This document shows, one piece after another, positions 18,062 through 19,456 of a DNA stretch of 19,456 bases (its first letter is position 1; each line of letters starts with the position of its first letter). The translations under genes were made by a program, and so were the position numbers. The notes beneath the pieces are model-generated. The model saw only the letters and a list, made by a program, of their open reading frames with translations. It was not told where the DNA came from and did not search any database. The stretch lies in the NCBI GenBank assembly GCA_041592975.1, contig JBFHOZ010000025.1:1-19456 (forward strand), read 5' to 3'. Source of the stretch: BM707 sp041592975 (GTDB lineage: Bacteria; Desulfobacterota; Desulfuromonadia; Desulfuromonadales; UBA2294).

Positions 18062-19456
18062 TTGCCCGATATCGCCGACATTATTTTACGGGTCCTCGGC
18101 ACCGCTCTCTACCTGGCGCTGACCTTCGGCACCGCCGCCCACATCCTGCTCAACAAGCGGGACCCGCGGGCGGCGCTCGGCTGGATTGCGGTCAGCTTCA
18201 CCCTCCCCTTTGCCGGCCCGGTCCTCTACTGGATGTTCGGCGTCAACCGGATCCGCACCCGGGCGCGCGGTTGGCAGGAGCGCGGCCGCGGCATGGCCTG
18301 GACCGAGCCGGCCTACTGCGTCTGGTCGACCGAGCAGGCGCAGACGGACGAATACCCCTTCCGGCGCGGCAACTTCGCCGACCTGCGCAACCTGGTCGAC
18401 GCCGTCACCCGCCGCGACCTGGTCGACGGCAACCGCATCGTTCCGCTCTACAACGGCGAGCAGGCCTACCCGGAAATGCTCGCCGCCATCGCCGGGGCGC
18501 GCGAGTCGGTCTGCCTCTCTTCCTACATCTTCGAGACCAACCGGACCGGCCGGGAGTTCGCGCAGGAGCTGATCGCCGCCGCCGGCCGCGGCGTCGAGGT
18601 CCGCGTCCTGATCGACGCCCTCGGCGCCTGCTATTCCTGGCCGAAGGCCTTCCGGCTGTTCCGCCGGAGCGCGGTGCGGGTGGCGCGCTTCCTGCCGCTG
18701 TCGTTCTCCGGACGCGGCCTCTACTTCAACATGCGCAACCACCGCAAGCTGCTCGTCGTCGACGGCAAGACCGGCTTCACCGGCGGCATGAACATCGGCG
18801 ATCGCCACCTGCTCGAGGGGCCCGGACGCAAACATGTCAGCGACATCCACTTCCGGATCGAGGGGCCGGTCGTCGGCCAGATGCTCGAGGCGTTCCAGGA
18901 AGACTGGGGCTTCGCCACCGGCGACCCGGCCCGGCCGATCGAGCACCCCGAGCCGGTGCAGTCGCCGGGGGCGATCTGCCGGGGCATCAGCGTCGGCCCG
19001 AACGAGGACTTCGACAAGCTCGCCTGGCTGTACACCGGGGCGCTCAATGCAGCGCGGCAGTCGGTGCGGATCATGACCCCCTACTTCATCCCCGACCGCG
19101 CCCTTCTGGCGGCGATCAACTCGGCCGCCCTGCGCGGCATCGACGTCACCCTGATCCTGCCGGAGGAGAACAACCTGCCGCCGGTTGCCTGGGCGACCTG
19201 GGCCTACCTCAAGGAGTTCCTCCGCTTCGGCACCCACGTCTACGAGCAGCCCCCCCCCTTCGCCCACAGCAAGCTGCTGCTCATCGACGACCGCTACGCC
19301 GTCATCGGCTCGGCCAACCTCGACCAGCGCTCCCTGCGGCTCAACTTCGAGTTCGCCATCGAGGTTTACGACGTGGGATTCTGCACCGAGATGGCCCGGC
19401 ATTTCGAGGAGGTCAGGCTCAGGTCAAGACGCATCACCCAGGCCGACCTCGAGAAC
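18062..19456 (+). CDS. cls: Cardiolipin synthase (phospholipase D family), 3' end cut by the window
   Basis: This inner-membrane enzyme joins two phosphatidylglycerol molecules to make cardiolipin. All 465 codons to the window edge are open; E. coli ClsA is about 486 residues, so only the last few residues are missing. Two N-terminal membrane segments (about 4-28 and 36-58: ILRVLGTALYLALTFGTAA and LGWIAVSFTLPFAGPVLYWM) are followed by two phospholipase D HKD motifs. These are NHRKLLVVDGKTGFTGGMN with His227, and HSKLLLIDDRYAVIGSANLD with His402. Other family marks are NIGDRHL, FQEDWGFATG, MTPYFIPDRAL and FEFAIEV. The start is TTG at 18062: GGGAGGA at 18048-18054 is 7 nt upstream and no in-frame ATG is nearby. 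A second TTG at 18041 lies before that ribosome site and is rejected. Confidence 0.95.
   Translation, partial: MPDIADIILRVLGTALYLALTFGTAAHILLNKRDPRAALGWIAVSFTLPFAGPVLYWMFGVNRIRTRARGWQERGRGMAWTEPAYCVWSTEQAQTDEYPFRRGNFADLRNLVDAVTRRDLVDGNRIVPLYNGEQAYPEMLAAIAGARESVCLSSYIFETNRTGREFAQELIAAAGRGVEVRVLIDALGACYSWPKAFRLFRRSAVRVARFLPLSFSGRGLYFNMRNHRKLLVVDGKTGFTGGMNIGDRHLLEGPGRKHVSDIHFRIEGPVVGQMLEAFQEDWGFATGDPARPIEHPEPVQSPGAICRGISVGPNEDFDKLAWLYTGALNAARQSVRIMTPYFIPDRALLAAINSAALRGIDVTLILPEENNLPPVAWATWAYLKEFLRFGTHVYEQPPPFAHSKLLLIDDRYAVIGSANLDQRSLRLNFEFAIEVYDVGFCTEMARHFEEVRLRSRRITQADLEN

Noticed and set aside
18086..19402. 438-codon minus-strand frame opposite cardiolipin synthase
   Set aside because: The plus strand carries both HKD motifs and a ribosome site; the minus frame has no motif.

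Overview
The window is an ordinary chromosomal stretch of a GC-rich Gram-negative bacterium. A Desulfuromonadales-like organism (Geobacter / Desulfuromonas / Pelobacter relatives) is the best guess. This rests on gene content and order (tatBC beside nadA; mfd, two SurA-type genes, pdxA and uvrA; a short rubrerythrin typical of anaerobes; a sigma-54 promoter) and on lipoprotein and periplasmic signals that imply two membranes. The taxon is inferred from memory of such genomes; no search was run. I see no phage, insertion sequence, CRISPR array, RNA gene or defence island.

Layout. 1-1257 (-): a two-gene ABC-2 exporter (YadH/YadG type), cut by the left edge. 1384-2199 (+): a SixA-like histidine phosphatase and a TfoX-N protein, 3 bp apart. 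2294-2896 (+): a secreted methionine sulfoxide reductase A. 3025-4240 (-): tatB-tatC, diverging from nadA (4387-5301, +) through two back-to-back promoters that both have perfect TTGACA boxes. 5374-10953 (+): mfd, a parvulin-type lipoprotein and a SurA-like periplasmic chaperone. 11072-11638 (-): a DUF4136-type lipoprotein. 11774-15665 (+): pdxA and uvrA. 15984-16388 (+): a PEGA-type lipoprotein behind a clear sigma-54 promoter. 16466-16921 (-): an unrecognised protein built of two similar halves. 17066-18008 (+): rubrerythrin and a small protein with 16 cysteines in eight pairs. 18062-19456 (+): cardiolipin synthase, cut by the right edge.

How it works together. Mfd and UvrA are both nucleotide-excision-repair proteins, here only about 4 kb apart. 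SurA next to PdxA recalls the enterobacterial surA-pdxA pairing. Several products serve the envelope: Tat translocation, outer-membrane protein folding, lipoproteins and cardiolipin synthesis. MsrA and rubrerythrin deal with oxidative damage in the periplasm and cytoplasm respectively.

The most interesting signals are small ones: the sigma-54 promoter with upstream repeats, the tandem-half protein with a possibly leaderless promoter, the 16-cysteine protein, two intergenic palindromic repeats (one of which reads into the end of pdxA), and parvulin domains that have lost active-site histidines. I found no convincing new multi-gene system.
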